Shown: piece by piece, positions 1-9,800 of the stretch
Layout of the letters: every line of letters begins with the position of its first letter
Numbering within the stretch: the stretch's first letter is position 1
Origin: Prorocentrum cordatum
Lineage: Eukaryota > Sar > Dinophyceae > Prorocentrales > Prorocentraceae
Assembly: GCA_963575745.1 (NCBI GenBank)
Contig: CAUYUJ010012658.1
Coordinates: 275,001-295,000, forward strand
Length of the DNA: 20,000 nt
Reading direction: 5' to 3'
Translations under genes and position numbers: made by a program
The notes under the pieces: generated by a model
Told to the model about the DNA's origin: nothing
The model's database searches: none
What the model saw: only the letters and a program-made list of their open reading frames with translations

Positions 1-2
1 GA

Positions 3-143
3 GGCTCCCGCCTGAGACTTCCTCCATTTTCAGGCCTGGGGAGCTCAAAAGTGACGACAGTTACAGGATCCCGATGACCCGCTCGGATTACCAACATGAT
101 CTGCGGGCCCCATAGGGAGGGGGCTCCCGCCTGAACCTTCCTC
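3..143. repeat. 22-bp direct repeat pair at the left edge
   Basis: Positions 3-24 and 122-143 match at 20 of 22 bases (core GGCTCCCGCCTGA, tail CTTCCTC). The spacing is 119 bp. A shorter relative, GCTCCCGCCT followed by AACTT, lies at 4896-4910. The intervening DNA shows no gene. Confidence 0.7.
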
Positions 144-154
144 ACAATTTACTC

Positions 155-239
155 AACGATGATGAGGATGAGGATGATGAGTGGTGGTGAAGATGAGTGG
201 TGGCGATGATGATGTTTGAATGAGGATGATGCCGATGCC

Positions 240-282
<43 letters not shown>

Positions 283-345
283 TTCGTGAGCGTGTGAGAG
301 AGTGCGGGTGATGATGATGATGAGTATGTGAGTGACTAAGCATGT
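155..345. repeat. GAT/ATG trinucleotide microsatellite
   Basis: Runs of GATGAT units, perfect at about 238-282 and interrupted on both sides, run into GTGA/GTGT-rich sequence to about 425. Open frames across it encode only His/Ser/Pro or Asp-rich low-complexity peptides and are not taken as genes. Confidence 0.9.
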
Positions 346-425
346 GAGAGAGCATCATCGATGATGCTGATGAGGTTGATGATGAGAGAGTGTGAGTGAG
401 TGTGAGTGGGTGTGTGTGTGTGTTC

Positions 426-1125
426 CTGTTCCTGCGCGGGGTGTCCAGAGAAAACAAGAACCCCACTTTGGATGTGGGGAAAAAATGGCGATGGCGCTGG
501 TGATGACGACGATGGGGGTGCTGGCGACGGTGCTGCTGATGAGGATTTGGAGCATGCAAAGGGTGTGTGTAGTTCTTGTGGTGACGGCGGTGGTGATGAT
601 GGCGATGGTGGCAATAATGTCGAGGTGGATGGCGCTGCCGATGACGGTTGTAAAGGGCCATAAGAAGATGACGGTGGTAACGAGCCATGAAAAGATGCAG
701 CGGCGGCGGCGGCAACAGCGAAATAACAGCTCAGCGGGAAGACAAGGGCTCACTGCGCCGCGCCGATTTCATGACGAGCGCGCTGCCTCGAGCCTGGGGC
801 AACGTATGAGTGAGCTCAGGAACTCAATGGGCGCTCGCGCGAAGAGAGTTGCCACATGCAAAGGTCAGGCCATGGCAGAGCAGCTTCGCAAGCAAGTGTC
901 CACGCGAAGTGCTTGAGCCTCCATAAGGGGGGGGGATAGCGCTGCCAAACGGGCTTCGCGCGCGCGCATGTCGAAATCGTTCGGGCGCCCTTGCGCGCGT
1001 GCCGTCGCAAGAATCCTGTGCAACAAATGGGGCGAAGTGCGCTTCAAAATAGAGTGCCCAAAACACATACAAAAACACATGGTTTCGCAGCACGGGTTTT
1101 CAACCAAAGCGTACGCGCGCGCGCT
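426..1125. other. No gene recognised
   Basis: This stretch keeps a trinucleotide bias (GATGG, GGTGATG) to about 700 and then becomes mixed GC-rich sequence. It includes two alternating CG stretches at about 958-968 and 1111-1122 that could adopt Z-form. A plus-strand open frame at 392-916 has no recognisable motif and follows the repeat bias, so I do not call it. Confidence 0.5.
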
Positions 1126-1798
1126 CTTGCGTCGTCGTCGTCGCCGTCCTCCCTCCTCCCTCGTCGTCGTCGCCGTCGCCGTCGTGGTGCTCTGTATTTC
1201 CACGTCGTCGCCGTCGTCGTCCTCTTTGGCGTTGTCGTCGTTTCCGTCGTCGTTGTCGCCTTGGTCGTCCTTCCTCCTCTCTCGTCGTCGTCGTCCGTCG
1301 TTGGCGTCTCGTCGTCGTCCCTCCTAGTTCGTCGCCGTCATCGTCGTCCTCGTCGTCGTCTTCCCTCCTCCCTCGTCGTTGTCGTTGTCGGTGTCGCCGT
1401 CCTCACTCTCTCTTCGTCGTTCGCGTCGTCGCCGTCCCCCCTCCTCCCTCGTCATTGTCATCGTTGTCGCCGTCGTCCTCCTCCCTCCTCCCTCGTCGTC
1501 GTCGTCTTCGTTGGCGACGTCGTCGTCGTCGTCATCGTCGTCTCCGACGTCGTCTTCGTCGTGGTCGTTGTCGTCGGCGTCGGCGTCGCCGTCGTCGTCG
1601 TCGTCGTCGACGTCGTCGGCGTCGTCGTCGGCGTTGTCATCATCGTCGTCGTCGGCGTCGGCGTCGTCGTCGTCGGTGTCGTCGTCGTCGTCAATGTCGT
1701 CGTCGTCGAAGTCGTCGGAGTCGCCGTCGGTGTCGCCGTAATCGTCGTCGGCGTCGTCGTCGTCGTTGTCGCTGTCGTCGTCGGCGTCGGTGTCGCTG
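1126..1798. repeat. GTC/TCG trinucleotide array of about 670 bp
   Basis: Imperfect (GTC)n with GGC, CTC and ATC interruptions fills the interval. Its plus-strand frames read as long poly-Val, poly-Ser or poly-Arg with few stops, and a minus-strand frame reads poly-Thr. That is what a trinucleotide array must give, so coding is not inferred. Nearly every unit carries a CpG, making this a dense potential methylation target. Confidence 0.92.
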
Positions 1799-2080
1799 CC
1801 AAGTGCAAGTTGGCCCCTACCGTCACGGTCTCATGAGGTCTTGCGACCAAGTTGCGGGTACGAGCAGCGGAGAGGACAGCTTCAAGACAGTCAAAGTGAA
1901 TTCCACCACATAGTTTGCACCACGTATACTGCCCCGCAGAGATTGGTCAACATTTGCACAACATGGACTGCAATATAGACCTTTCCCCACATATGGTGCA
2001 CAATATTGTAGAAACATGCTGTTTTGGGTCCGCGCTGGCGAACACGATTCAAATCAAGGTACATAAAACCATAGCCGTGC
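1799..2080. other. Unassigned intergenic segment
   Basis: Ordinary-complexity sequence between two repeat fields. No gene, RNA or repeat relative in the window was recognised. Confidence 0.4.
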
Positions 2081-2330
2081 TTCTCCTACTCCTTTACCTG
2101 CCTCTATCTCGCAGGGTGTTTTCCTGGGGCAATGTCCCTTTTTTCCCGCCGCCTTCCCTTATTTCGCCTGAGGCCCGTTGTTGCGTGACGGCCCTCCCAG
2201 GCCTCCTCCTCCTCCTCTACCTCCGCCACTTCCTCGTCCTGCCCCTTGCCCGCCGCCCCATCCCTCCATCCCTTCCCATCCCTCCATATCCAAACATACT
2301 TCTCTCATGTTCTCTCTGCCTGTCTCACAC

Positions 2331-2362
<32 letters not shown>

Positions 2363-2760
2363 CGTCTCTCTCTCCTGCTCTCTCTCCTTCCCTTGTATCA
2401 GAATCAGAATCACCGCCCAGTGCCGTGCCGCGTGACGGCCCTCCATGGCCTCCTCCTCCACCTCCTCCTGCTCCAAGAACCCATCGCCCCCTGGGAAAGT
2501 ATTGTTTTCCGCTGCGCGCTCGCCGCGTGCTCTGGACAAGGCCAGCCGCGGTTCCAGAACATGCCGCACGCCGCCCGCAGTGACGTTGCGCGGCCTCCTG
2601 CCCGGCGCCCTTCCCCTCTCGAGTTCCCTCGTCCTCCTTCTCCTCCTCTTCCAACACCTCTTCCTCCTTGTCCAGTTCCTTGTTATACCTCGTCGTCTTC
2701 TTCCTTCCTCCATCTCTTCCTCCGCCCCCTCCCTCTCCTCTGCCCCATTCTCCTCGTGAT
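2081..2760. repeat. Pyrimidine-rich tract with CT microsatellite
   Basis: The plus strand is dominated by C and T, with TCCTCC units and a CT dinucleotide run at about 2328-2390. The motif CGTGACGGCCCTCC occurs at about 2185-2198 and again at about 2431-2444, a 246-bp direct spacing. Open frames here are Pro/Ser/Leu or Arg/Glu-rich by composition and carry no domain. Confidence 0.75.
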
Positions 2761-2935
2761 GTATTCTAAGTTTACGCAGGTCCATACGAGCATACGCACT
2801 GTACATGTACACATTCATACATACACATACACATACAGAATATACCATGTCCTCGCACATATGAGAGAGCGTGATCTACCGCCGCTTTACTGAGAAAAAT
2901 TGCCGCACTTTTCCTCCGGAACCCGGGGGTCTTTT

Positions 2936-3152
2936 GTTTTTTAGTTTTGTGGTTTTTTTTGTTTGTTTTTTGTTTTTTTGGTTTTGTTTGTTTTTTTTTT
3001 CTTTTCTTTTTTTTTTTTGTTTATTTTTTTTTTTTTTTTTTTTTTTTGTTTTTGTTTTGTTTTTTTTTTTTTTTGTTTTTTTTTTTTCTGTTTTGTTGTT
3101 TTTTTTTTGTTTTTTTTTATTTTTCGTTTTTTTTTTTTGTTTTTTTTTTTTG
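2936..3152. repeat. T-rich tract with isolated G
   Basis: About 215 bp of T runs broken almost only by single G residues, with fewer than ten other bases. It passes directly into C homopolymers. It could be a decayed poly(T) minisatellite of TTTTTG type. Confidence 0.9.
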
Positions 3153-3254
3153 TTCGCCCCCCCCCCCTCCGAAATCCCCCCCCTTGCTGGAACCCCTCCC
3201 CCCCCCCCCTTCCCCCCCCCCCCCTTCCCCCCCTAACCCCCCCCCCCTCTCCCC
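3153..3254. repeat. C-homopolymer block
   Basis: Several runs of 8 or more C separated by short T or mixed bases. The complementary strand has many G runs and could form G-quadruplexes. Base counts in such runs may be unreliable in the assembly. Confidence 0.85.
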
Positions 3255-3344
3255 TCGAGCTCGAAAACCGGGGGGGGTCACTACCGGTTCGAACCCCCCC
3301 CCCTCCTCGAAAACCGGAGGGGGGGGTCACTACCGGTTCGAACC
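3255..3344 (+). repeat. Left arm: two GGTTCGAACC units
   Basis: Two units of the form CGAAAACCG, G-run, TCACTACC, GGTTCGAACC, C-run, with the palindrome at 3286-3295 and 3335-3344 (49 bp apart). The units are the reverse complement of those right of the minisatellite. GGTTCGAACC is a perfect palindrome that also fits the tRNA B-box consensus, but no A box or tRNA fold accompanies it. Confidence 0.88.
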
Positions 3345-3684
3345 ACTGAGCTGTCCCACTGTTCCCACCACTGTCCCCACTGTCCCTACCACTGTCCCCA
3401 CTGTACCTCTGTCCCATTGTCCCACCGCCGTCCTCGCCACCGCCTTCACCACTGTCCCCACCACCACTGTACCCTCCACTGTCCTACTGTTTCCACCACA
3501 TTCCCACTGTCCCCACACCACTGTCCCCACCACCACCGTCCCCACCACTGTCCCACTGTCCCCACCATTGTCCTCACCACTGTCCCCACCACTACCGTCC
3601 CCACCACTGTCCCACTGTCCCCACCACTGTCCCGCTGTCCCCTCACCACTGTCCCCACCACCACCGTCCCCACCACTGTCCGCA
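3345..3684. repeat. CACTGTCCC minisatellite
   Basis: Irregular tandem copies of CCACTGTCCC and CCCCACCAC units fill about 340 bp. The frames give Pro/Thr/Val/His repeats only. The block sits exactly between the two oppositely oriented arms. Confidence 0.9.
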
Positions 3685-3686
3685 CC

Positions 3687-3905
3687 CCCCCTCGGTTTTC
3701 GAGGGGGGGGGGGGGTTCGAACCGGTAATGACCACCTTCGGTTTTCGAGCTCGAGGGGGGGGGGTTCGAACCGGCAGTGACCCCCCCCCTTTTCATGATG
3801 AACTGGGGGGGGGGGGGGAGGGGTTCGAACCGGTAATGACCCCCTTCGGTTTTCCGGAGGGGGGGGGGGGAGGGGTTCGAACCGGTAGTGCCCCCCCCGG
3901 TTTTC
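3687..3905 (-). repeat. Right arm: four inverted GGTTCGAACC units
   Basis: Palindromes at 3714-3723, 3763-3772, 3822-3831 and 3874-3883, each followed by GG[TC]A[AG]TG and preceded by a G run. CGGTTTTC separates most units. Read on the minus strand they match the two left-arm units. The third unit is degenerate in its distal part (CTTTTCATGATGAACT). Confidence 0.88.
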
Positions 3906-3965
3906 CGCCAGCAGCGGTAGAACACGCTCTTTCGCACATATGCACGTATGTATTATATAAATGGC

Positions 3966-4260
3966 TCTTTCTCTCTCTCTCTCTCTCTCTCGATCTCTCT
4001 TCCTCGTTTTCCTCATCCTCATTATCACCACATTGTCCACCCTCCTCTCTCAAACTTCCAACAGCTGCACGGATGGAGGACGCGCCATCTTCAGAATTTG
4101 GCACCACGAGCGCCACCCCGTTCTCCAGATCCTCCTCCTCCTCCTCCTCCTCCGCATAGGCTACCTCCCAATCCGTTTCCCTCTTCCACCCGTTCCTCCG
4201 ACCTCCCCTCCTCCTCCTCCTCCTCCTCCTCCTCCTCCTCCTCCTCCCTCGCCCCGCCCC
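3966..4260. repeat. CT and CTC microsatellites around a duplicated segment
   Basis: A CT run at about 3966-3992 and CTC runs at about 4125-4152 and 4207-4246 surround the first copy of a segment repeated near 4.57 kb. No gene is inferred. Confidence 0.8.
4052..4113 (+). repeat. Duplicated segment, copy A
   Basis: Positions 4052-4078 match 4568-4594 at 25 of 27 bases (core GCTGCACGGATGGAG). Further on, 4097-4113 match 4625-4641 at 15 of 17 (TTTGGCACC core). Both offsets (516 and 528) are multiples of three, and the same plus frame gives KLPTAARME here and KLPAAARME in copy B. This is compatible with a decayed or real coding duplication, but no known domain is seen. Confidence 0.7.
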
Positions 4261-4317
4261 CCTCTGCTTGATACATTATCTATGTTGTGTGTGATGTGTG
4301 TCTGGTCTTGGTTTGTT

Positions 4318-4500
4318 TGTGTGTGTGTGTCTCTCTCTCTCTCTCGCTCTCTCCCCCCCAATCTCTCTCTCGTGTCATCTCTCTCGCTCTGTCTATCGTG
4401 AGTGTGTATGTCTCGCTCGCTCTTTCTCCTTCTCTCTATATATAATATTCTATAATATATACATATATATACAGCTGCCTCTCTCTCTCTGTATCCTTGC
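4318..4500. repeat. GT, CT and TA microsatellites
   Basis: GT run at about 4313-4331, CT runs at about 4331-4405 and 4478-4490, and an AT-rich TATA stretch at 4436-4470. No gene was seen. Confidence 0.8.
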
Positions 4501-4567
4501 CTCTCTTGCTTCTACCTCCTCCTCCTCCTTGTCCTCTTCCTCCAACTCCTCGCTCCCCTCCGCCTCG

Positions 4568-4641
4568 AAACTTCCAGCGGCTGCACGGATGGAGTGCGGG
4601 CCGTTTCCAGGGCAGAACGTTCGCTTTGGCACCGCGCGCGC
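4568..4641 (+). repeat. Duplicated segment, copy B
   Basis: Second copy of the segment at 4052-4113, again preceded by CT and CTC repeats, so the duplication unit may be about 520 bp including the microsatellites. The enclosing plus frame (4298-4735) continues into a non-repetitive tail rich in Glu, Arg and Gln (to FKTR), which is the least repeat-like peptide in this flank. Its function is unknown. Confidence 0.7.
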
Positions 4642-4735
4642 TCGTCTAGAACACATCCAACAAGCACGGCTCCGCCTCGAACTGGAGCTGCCGTCTGAAC
4701 AACATGGCGACCAATACTGTTTCAAAACACGCTAG

Positions 4736-6387
4736 GTGTTATGATAATCTGCTGTAAATTGTGCTGCAGCTACACGCGTGGAGAGCGCATCCTTGCCAAA
4801 GCGGAGATGACGCTGTGCACCCTGAAACGTTTTGACCCCACTATTGCGCATACCGTACAACGAGAAACACGGATCAGTATGTCTGGCATAACGGAGCTCC
4901 CGCCTAACTTGCAGACCCTTGGGACGCTCGTCGTTTAAGGGGGGTGTTCAAGGGGGGCGCCATTCAATGCGGACTGATGGCGGGGTAACATGGGATGAGG
5001 GGGTATTGCAACACCGTTGATGCAGATGGGGCTTGCTCTGCTCCCTCCCCCTCCTCCTCCTCCCGCCCTTCCTCCTCCTCATCACAATCGCGTGTGGCTT
5101 CCTGCTCTATCCTCCTCTAATTGGCTTCCTTCCCACCGCCCTCCACATGCAATATCGTCCCGTCCCGTCCTCCCTCTCCCACTCCGCTCTCTTAAAACCA
5201 ATGTGAAGTCATGTGCGCACACGTCTTTGTATTACTCCTCATCCTCCTTCCGTCTCTCCGAACTGCCCCTCATCCACCACGGTTCGGCCCATCAACCCTC
5301 ACGCGCTCCCCTTTTCCTCCTCCTCCTCCTCGTCATCTCCCCCCTCTCGAGGATGGAGGACCGAGGTGCGGGGACGTGCGTGATCCCCTGTCAGGCCTCC
5401 AGTAACCTCTGCAGAGCTCTGGAGGGCTCAGCCTGGGCTCCTCCAAGGGCTGGTGGGCTCCAGTCCACGGGCTCCAGAAACTTGCGGGCACCTCCGCCCT
5501 CCTGTCCATCATGATCACCATCATCATCACTATCCTCCTCTTCCGTCCCCACCTCACCTCCTGTTCCTCCTCCTCATTTCCCTCCTCGCCTCCCCCTCCT
5601 CACACTGCAGAGCCTGACTGGAAAACTCCTGGGGGGAAGAAGCACACGCGACACCGACAAGTGTGGAAGGGGGAGGAGGGATCGAACATCTCCGACACCC
5701 GGGCAGCATTAGCAACTGACGCGGCAAACACGACAGCGTGGGAGGAGAAGGAGCAAGATGATGACGTGTCGGACGACAACGATGATTCTGCGTCAAGGCC
5801 GTCAACCCTTCCTGGACTCTTCCCCTTCCAGGCACGCAAAAAAAGAGGCTGCTAATCTAGCATTTCAGAAGCCTCGTTCCTCGATGTTCCTCCTTCCACC
5901 TTCTCTTCGACCCTTCTCCCTTACAGACAACTGCCCCCTGCGGCACCACCAGGCGTGTCCGTCGGCAAGACAGGGCGTTTCGCTTGAGACTTCCGTCCCA
6001 CTTACGAGCCCGAAACTGAAAACTTGATAATGCAAGGCCTACCGATGTTTGAGACGCGGCTGTCGCCTCAATGCCGCGCGCATTCGTTTCAGGCATAAGC
6101 ATCGGTTATACGTGTAGAAGGGGGCATCTCGAAAGACACACCTTTGTGCACCCAAGTGAAACGCTTGGATGATGGGGAGGACAGGCAAGGGGGTAACAAT
6201 GCGAAGGGGGCTTTACATATGAGGATGGAAAGGGGGTGGATGGGGACGCAAGAGGGGGAGAGGGAATGAAACATGGCTAAGGAGCTGAAGAAAGCACAAG
6301 AGGCAACGTAGGATTAAAAAAGGAGAGTGTACGGAGGGGACGTACCTTTTTCAACCCTCTAGAACGAAGCGATTGCAGGCACGGCTG
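4736..6387. other. No confident gene; CTC-rich stretches
   Basis: The segment mixes ordinary sequence (4741-5010, 5640-6387) with pyrimidine-rich CTC/CCT stretches (about 5040-5345 and 5510-5610). A plus frame at 5511-5855 ends in an acidic stretch (DDDVSDDNDD), but it begins in repeat sequence and carries no motif I recognise. The last 350 bp before the retrotransposon have no recognised feature. Confidence 0.5.
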
Positions 6388-6391
6388 TGCC
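6388..6391. repeat. Candidate target-site duplication, left copy
   Basis: TGCC immediately left of the 3' LTR repeats as TGCC immediately right of the 5' LTR. A fifth base does not match. Four bases is one short of the usual five for copia elements, and a match of this length arises by chance about once in 256, so support is moderate. The exact LTR edges agree with it. Confidence 0.55.
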
Positions 6392-6575
6392 AGGTCGAAT
6401 GAGCGGATCGGCGTCAGCCACGCAGCAACAACAAGGAGAATCACCTTTTCCACCGGGCGCAGCGGCGCCAATCTCCACATCAGTACAAGAAAAGAAAGCA
6501 CTGGCTGGCCGCCTTGAGCACAGGCGGCAACGGAACGGAAAGGCTCGAGGGGGACGCTGCTTATACACTTTGACT
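6392..6575 (-). repeat. 3' LTR of the copia element
   Basis: This is the second copy of the 184-bp LTR, with a single substitution relative to the 5' copy. Just upstream on the minus strand the sequence is only mildly purine-rich (GGAGATGG about 8 bases before the LTR), so no convincing polypurine tract can be pointed to. The 272 bp between the pol stop codon and this LTR (6576-6847) form the 3' untranslated segment and show no further gene. Confidence 0.93.
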
Positions 6576-6847
6576 CTGGCACCATCTCCAACTCGCAAGT
6601 ATCGTCGGAGAAGCACCATGCTCGCAGACGTGATACCAGAGCGGTCGTCCACGAGCAATCACAGCATCACCCCAAAAATCAACTTAGTGGTCCAGGCTGG
6701 ACCACACAGACTTCAGCCGACCTCGAAGAGGCAAGCTGACGAGCCTACACAGGCAACAGCGCACTGCAGCACTCACCGTGAAGCCCACCGCACATGTGTC
6801 CACGCGGCTAGGCTCACAAAAGATAACTATGACAAAGAAATCCCTCA

Positions 6848-9800
6848 TCAACAACGCACAGTGGTAAATGAAGCAGCAGACGAAACATTCGGCCAGATAT
6901 GAACCTGGTCCTTGATCATCATCCGCCACTGTCCAGTGCCGAACGCATCAACAATAGCACCTCGAGCAACTGCCCCCTTGGTAAGAGCATCACACAGCAT
7001 ATCTCTCGTATCACAACGCAGCAATCCAGTTAACGAGCCACAGTCAAGTCGATCACGCATGGCTCGTACAGCATACAGTTGACTGCGATCGTTGGGCATA
7101 GCAATCTCCTCAGCAGTGATAGCAGCAAACGCGGCGTGAGCGTCACCAACTAAATACAGACTCATATCTATCTTATTCGAGTTCACCGCATCATGCAACT
7201 CCTTCGCACCACGGGACCCCGTCAGAACTTGATGCCAGAAACCGCGGTGCAGCATGCCGAGCTCACAAGCCTCCAACTGGTTGGTCAACTCGGCCCCAAA
7301 CGTACTGCGAGTGACTCTCGGCTGCTTCCGACTATAGTAATCAATGACATGCATTAGTCCACCAGGAATACCATCTCGAAGCTCAATGAGTACTAAGATG
7401 GCAGCACGAACAGCTAGACAGTCAGCATCATCAGCACGATACGCAGAGTCTGCTATCACACAGAGACACAGAGGCGGTTCCAACCGCGCATACTTGATGC
7501 TGAAAGGCTTCCTCTTGATCCACTTCAGAAGAGTATTGAGACCTTTGATATCACCAACCGTGACTTTCTGGCTGTGCCTCTGAAAACGACCGACGAATAC
7601 AGCGATATCAGCACGCGTGAGGGTGAGCCACGCTACTCCTCCAAGAAGACTCCAGTACAGGCCCTGCAGCGTACAATCCACCAATTCTTCATCCGACTTG
7701 CCAGTAAGTAGCGCGCTGCTGATCGGACGAAGTTGGGAGACGTAGTGATTCTGGTCAATCGTGATGGCTTTGCTCACCTCATCCTGAGAATGTTGAATGC
7801 CTACACATTCGAACGGAGCCAGATTCACCGTCACGTCTTCGTACTTCTCACGAAATTTGGCGAATATCCACTCACGCGTCTCATCACTGCAAGCACCTTT
7901 CAAGTCATCCACATGCGTACCAAGAACTGCGACCAGCAATGCATTGTCAAACATCAACCACAACTGCCGGTCAGCTTCGGTTGGGAAGAAACCCAACTCC
8001 CTGAGCGTGTCCGACAAGTCTACTTGCCAGGCCCACGGAGCGTCATTCGTACCGAAACCTGGCTTCTTCATGTTCAGGGTTTCCGTAACCTCATTGAAGT
8101 CCTCGAAACCCTCAATCTGCTTCAGCAGAGCTGCACCATCAGGGGGAAGATCAAACTGTAAGCTCCTCATCTTGAAACCGAACCTTTCAGCTAGCTCCTC
8201 GAACGTCTTGCCACGCAAGAACGCCATCGAGACGTCGAGCGACCATAGAGTCCAGCCATGCTGAGCCGCGATGGAGCATATCACCCTCTGCCCCCAACGG
8301 GAGGCAGTGCCCGCGGCGGTCCTCATGCGATCCTTCTCGTTCTTCTGCTGATCTTTGAAGCCACGCACGGTCAAGCGCCCCTTCACGTCGCGGCTGCCCT
8401 CGATGATCTTCCACTTGATGACCCAGCGAGAGTCGATTCGATTATCAGCATCCTTCTTGGGCATACGCTCTACGACGCCACGAGAAACCCAACGCTTCAG
8501 CTCCTTCAACTTTGCTGCAACCACCAGATCATGATGTTGCCTGATCTCTGCCGCAGACAGGTTGTTAAGATCACGCTCGATGACTGGCGAAGCCTGGGTT
8601 TTGAATATATTCATCACCAATACTTGACCCTTGGCGATCTTGTCCGGAGCGAGCCCCAGCCGCCAGGCTTGTCTCCGAGAGAACTCAATGCTGATAGGCC
8701 CCTCGATGTCTTCGGACGTGAGCTCAACAGCTGGAATTTGGCCGCCAAAATATACGTGAGCTGCGGACGGAGAAGCTTTCTCCATGAAGACAAAACCCCA
8801 GAACAGATCTTCATCATCGATATCTGTGTCCATATCACTGTCTGGTACAGGCACGTCAACTGCATCAGGAGGCTCCTCAGGAGCATGAGGCAGACAAGGA
8901 GCAACATGAGGGCGAGGATTCCCACTCGCATCCGACCCAATTGAGAGCTGTCTCTTGAGGTCCCCAGGCAACACAATGACCTGAGATTCGTCCCTGCGGC
9001 GGGACTTGCTAAGCTGCTCGTCGTTCTCGTCTTCGCTCCTGGGTCGACTAACTCTTGGAAGACGAGTGCCCGGTGGGAACTTGCCCTCGTCTGGGTCGAC
9101 CTGCTCATACATACGGCCAAGATGTGGCACATCAGGGACAGCCTGCCGAGCAAGCTCGATGTCCTCCAAGGCAACAATAAAGAACTGCAAGAAAACCGTG
9201 TCTTGCCACTCGTCTCCGAACAACGTCGGAAGGGAAATCCTCACTGTGCCAAGAACTTGTTGCCAATGCCAATCGAGCGGATGACCTGCCTTCCAGAAGA
9301 TAAACAGCGTCTCGTCGACACCAGGCATGCACTCGAGATCCTTGGCACCGTGACCCAGACGGCCACCGCTACAGCCTTGCAGTCTGAGATCACACGACGC
9401 AACGTGCAGCATCGCGTGAAAAATGATGGGATACTTGGCACAGTGTCTAGACAACTTCCAACCCGTCGAAGTGTTCACACACGCCAAAGTCACTGATCCC
9501 TTCTCAATGCTCTCGGCGAACTCCTGCACCAAAGTCAATGGCAACTCCCAGTACTGCCGGTAGTGCTCTGTGGCCACCATCACATCCATACTGAGAGAGT
9601 GTCGTACATCAGCCAATCTGCAACTGAGCGTCCGCGACTGCCACTGCACGTCAACCACGCCTTCCTGTATGCGATTGACGTTCACCACGGTAGCTGGGCC
9701 TCGCCAGCCCGAAACATCCTTGTTGGGCGGGTCGCGCCAGATGTCGACCAAGTCGCCCAGCTGCAAGTTTTGACACTCACCAGCCGGGCGAGTGCGAGAC

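Noticed and set aside
895-920. Relic of the dinoflagellate spliced leader (minus strand GGCTCAAG)
   Set aside because: Only the last eight bases of the leader match; the upstream part is absent, so chance is likely.
991-1836. Long plus-strand open frame of poly-Val/Ser/Arg, with an overlapping poly-Thr frame on minus
   Set aside because: Several phases are open over the GTC array because the repeat contains no stop triplets, so it is not a gene.
2159-2893. Open frames of 215-233 residues on both strands
   Set aside because: Composition follows the pyrimidine-rich tract (Pro/Ser/Leu, Glu/Arg). No domain or start context is seen, and both strands are equally open.
2947-3780. 277-residue plus frame of Phe runs, then Pro, then Thr/Val/Pro
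   Set aside because: It is a direct translation of T, C and minisatellite repeats, and the Phe block resembles membrane segments only by composition.
3286-3883. tRNA genes suggested by B-box-like GGTTCGAACC
   Set aside because: No A box, acceptor stem or anticodon arm lies at the right distance, and flanks are homopolymers.
6576-6600. Polypurine tract before the 3' LTR
   Set aside because: The minus strand has only a short mixed-purine stretch interrupted by TGCC, too weak to annotate.
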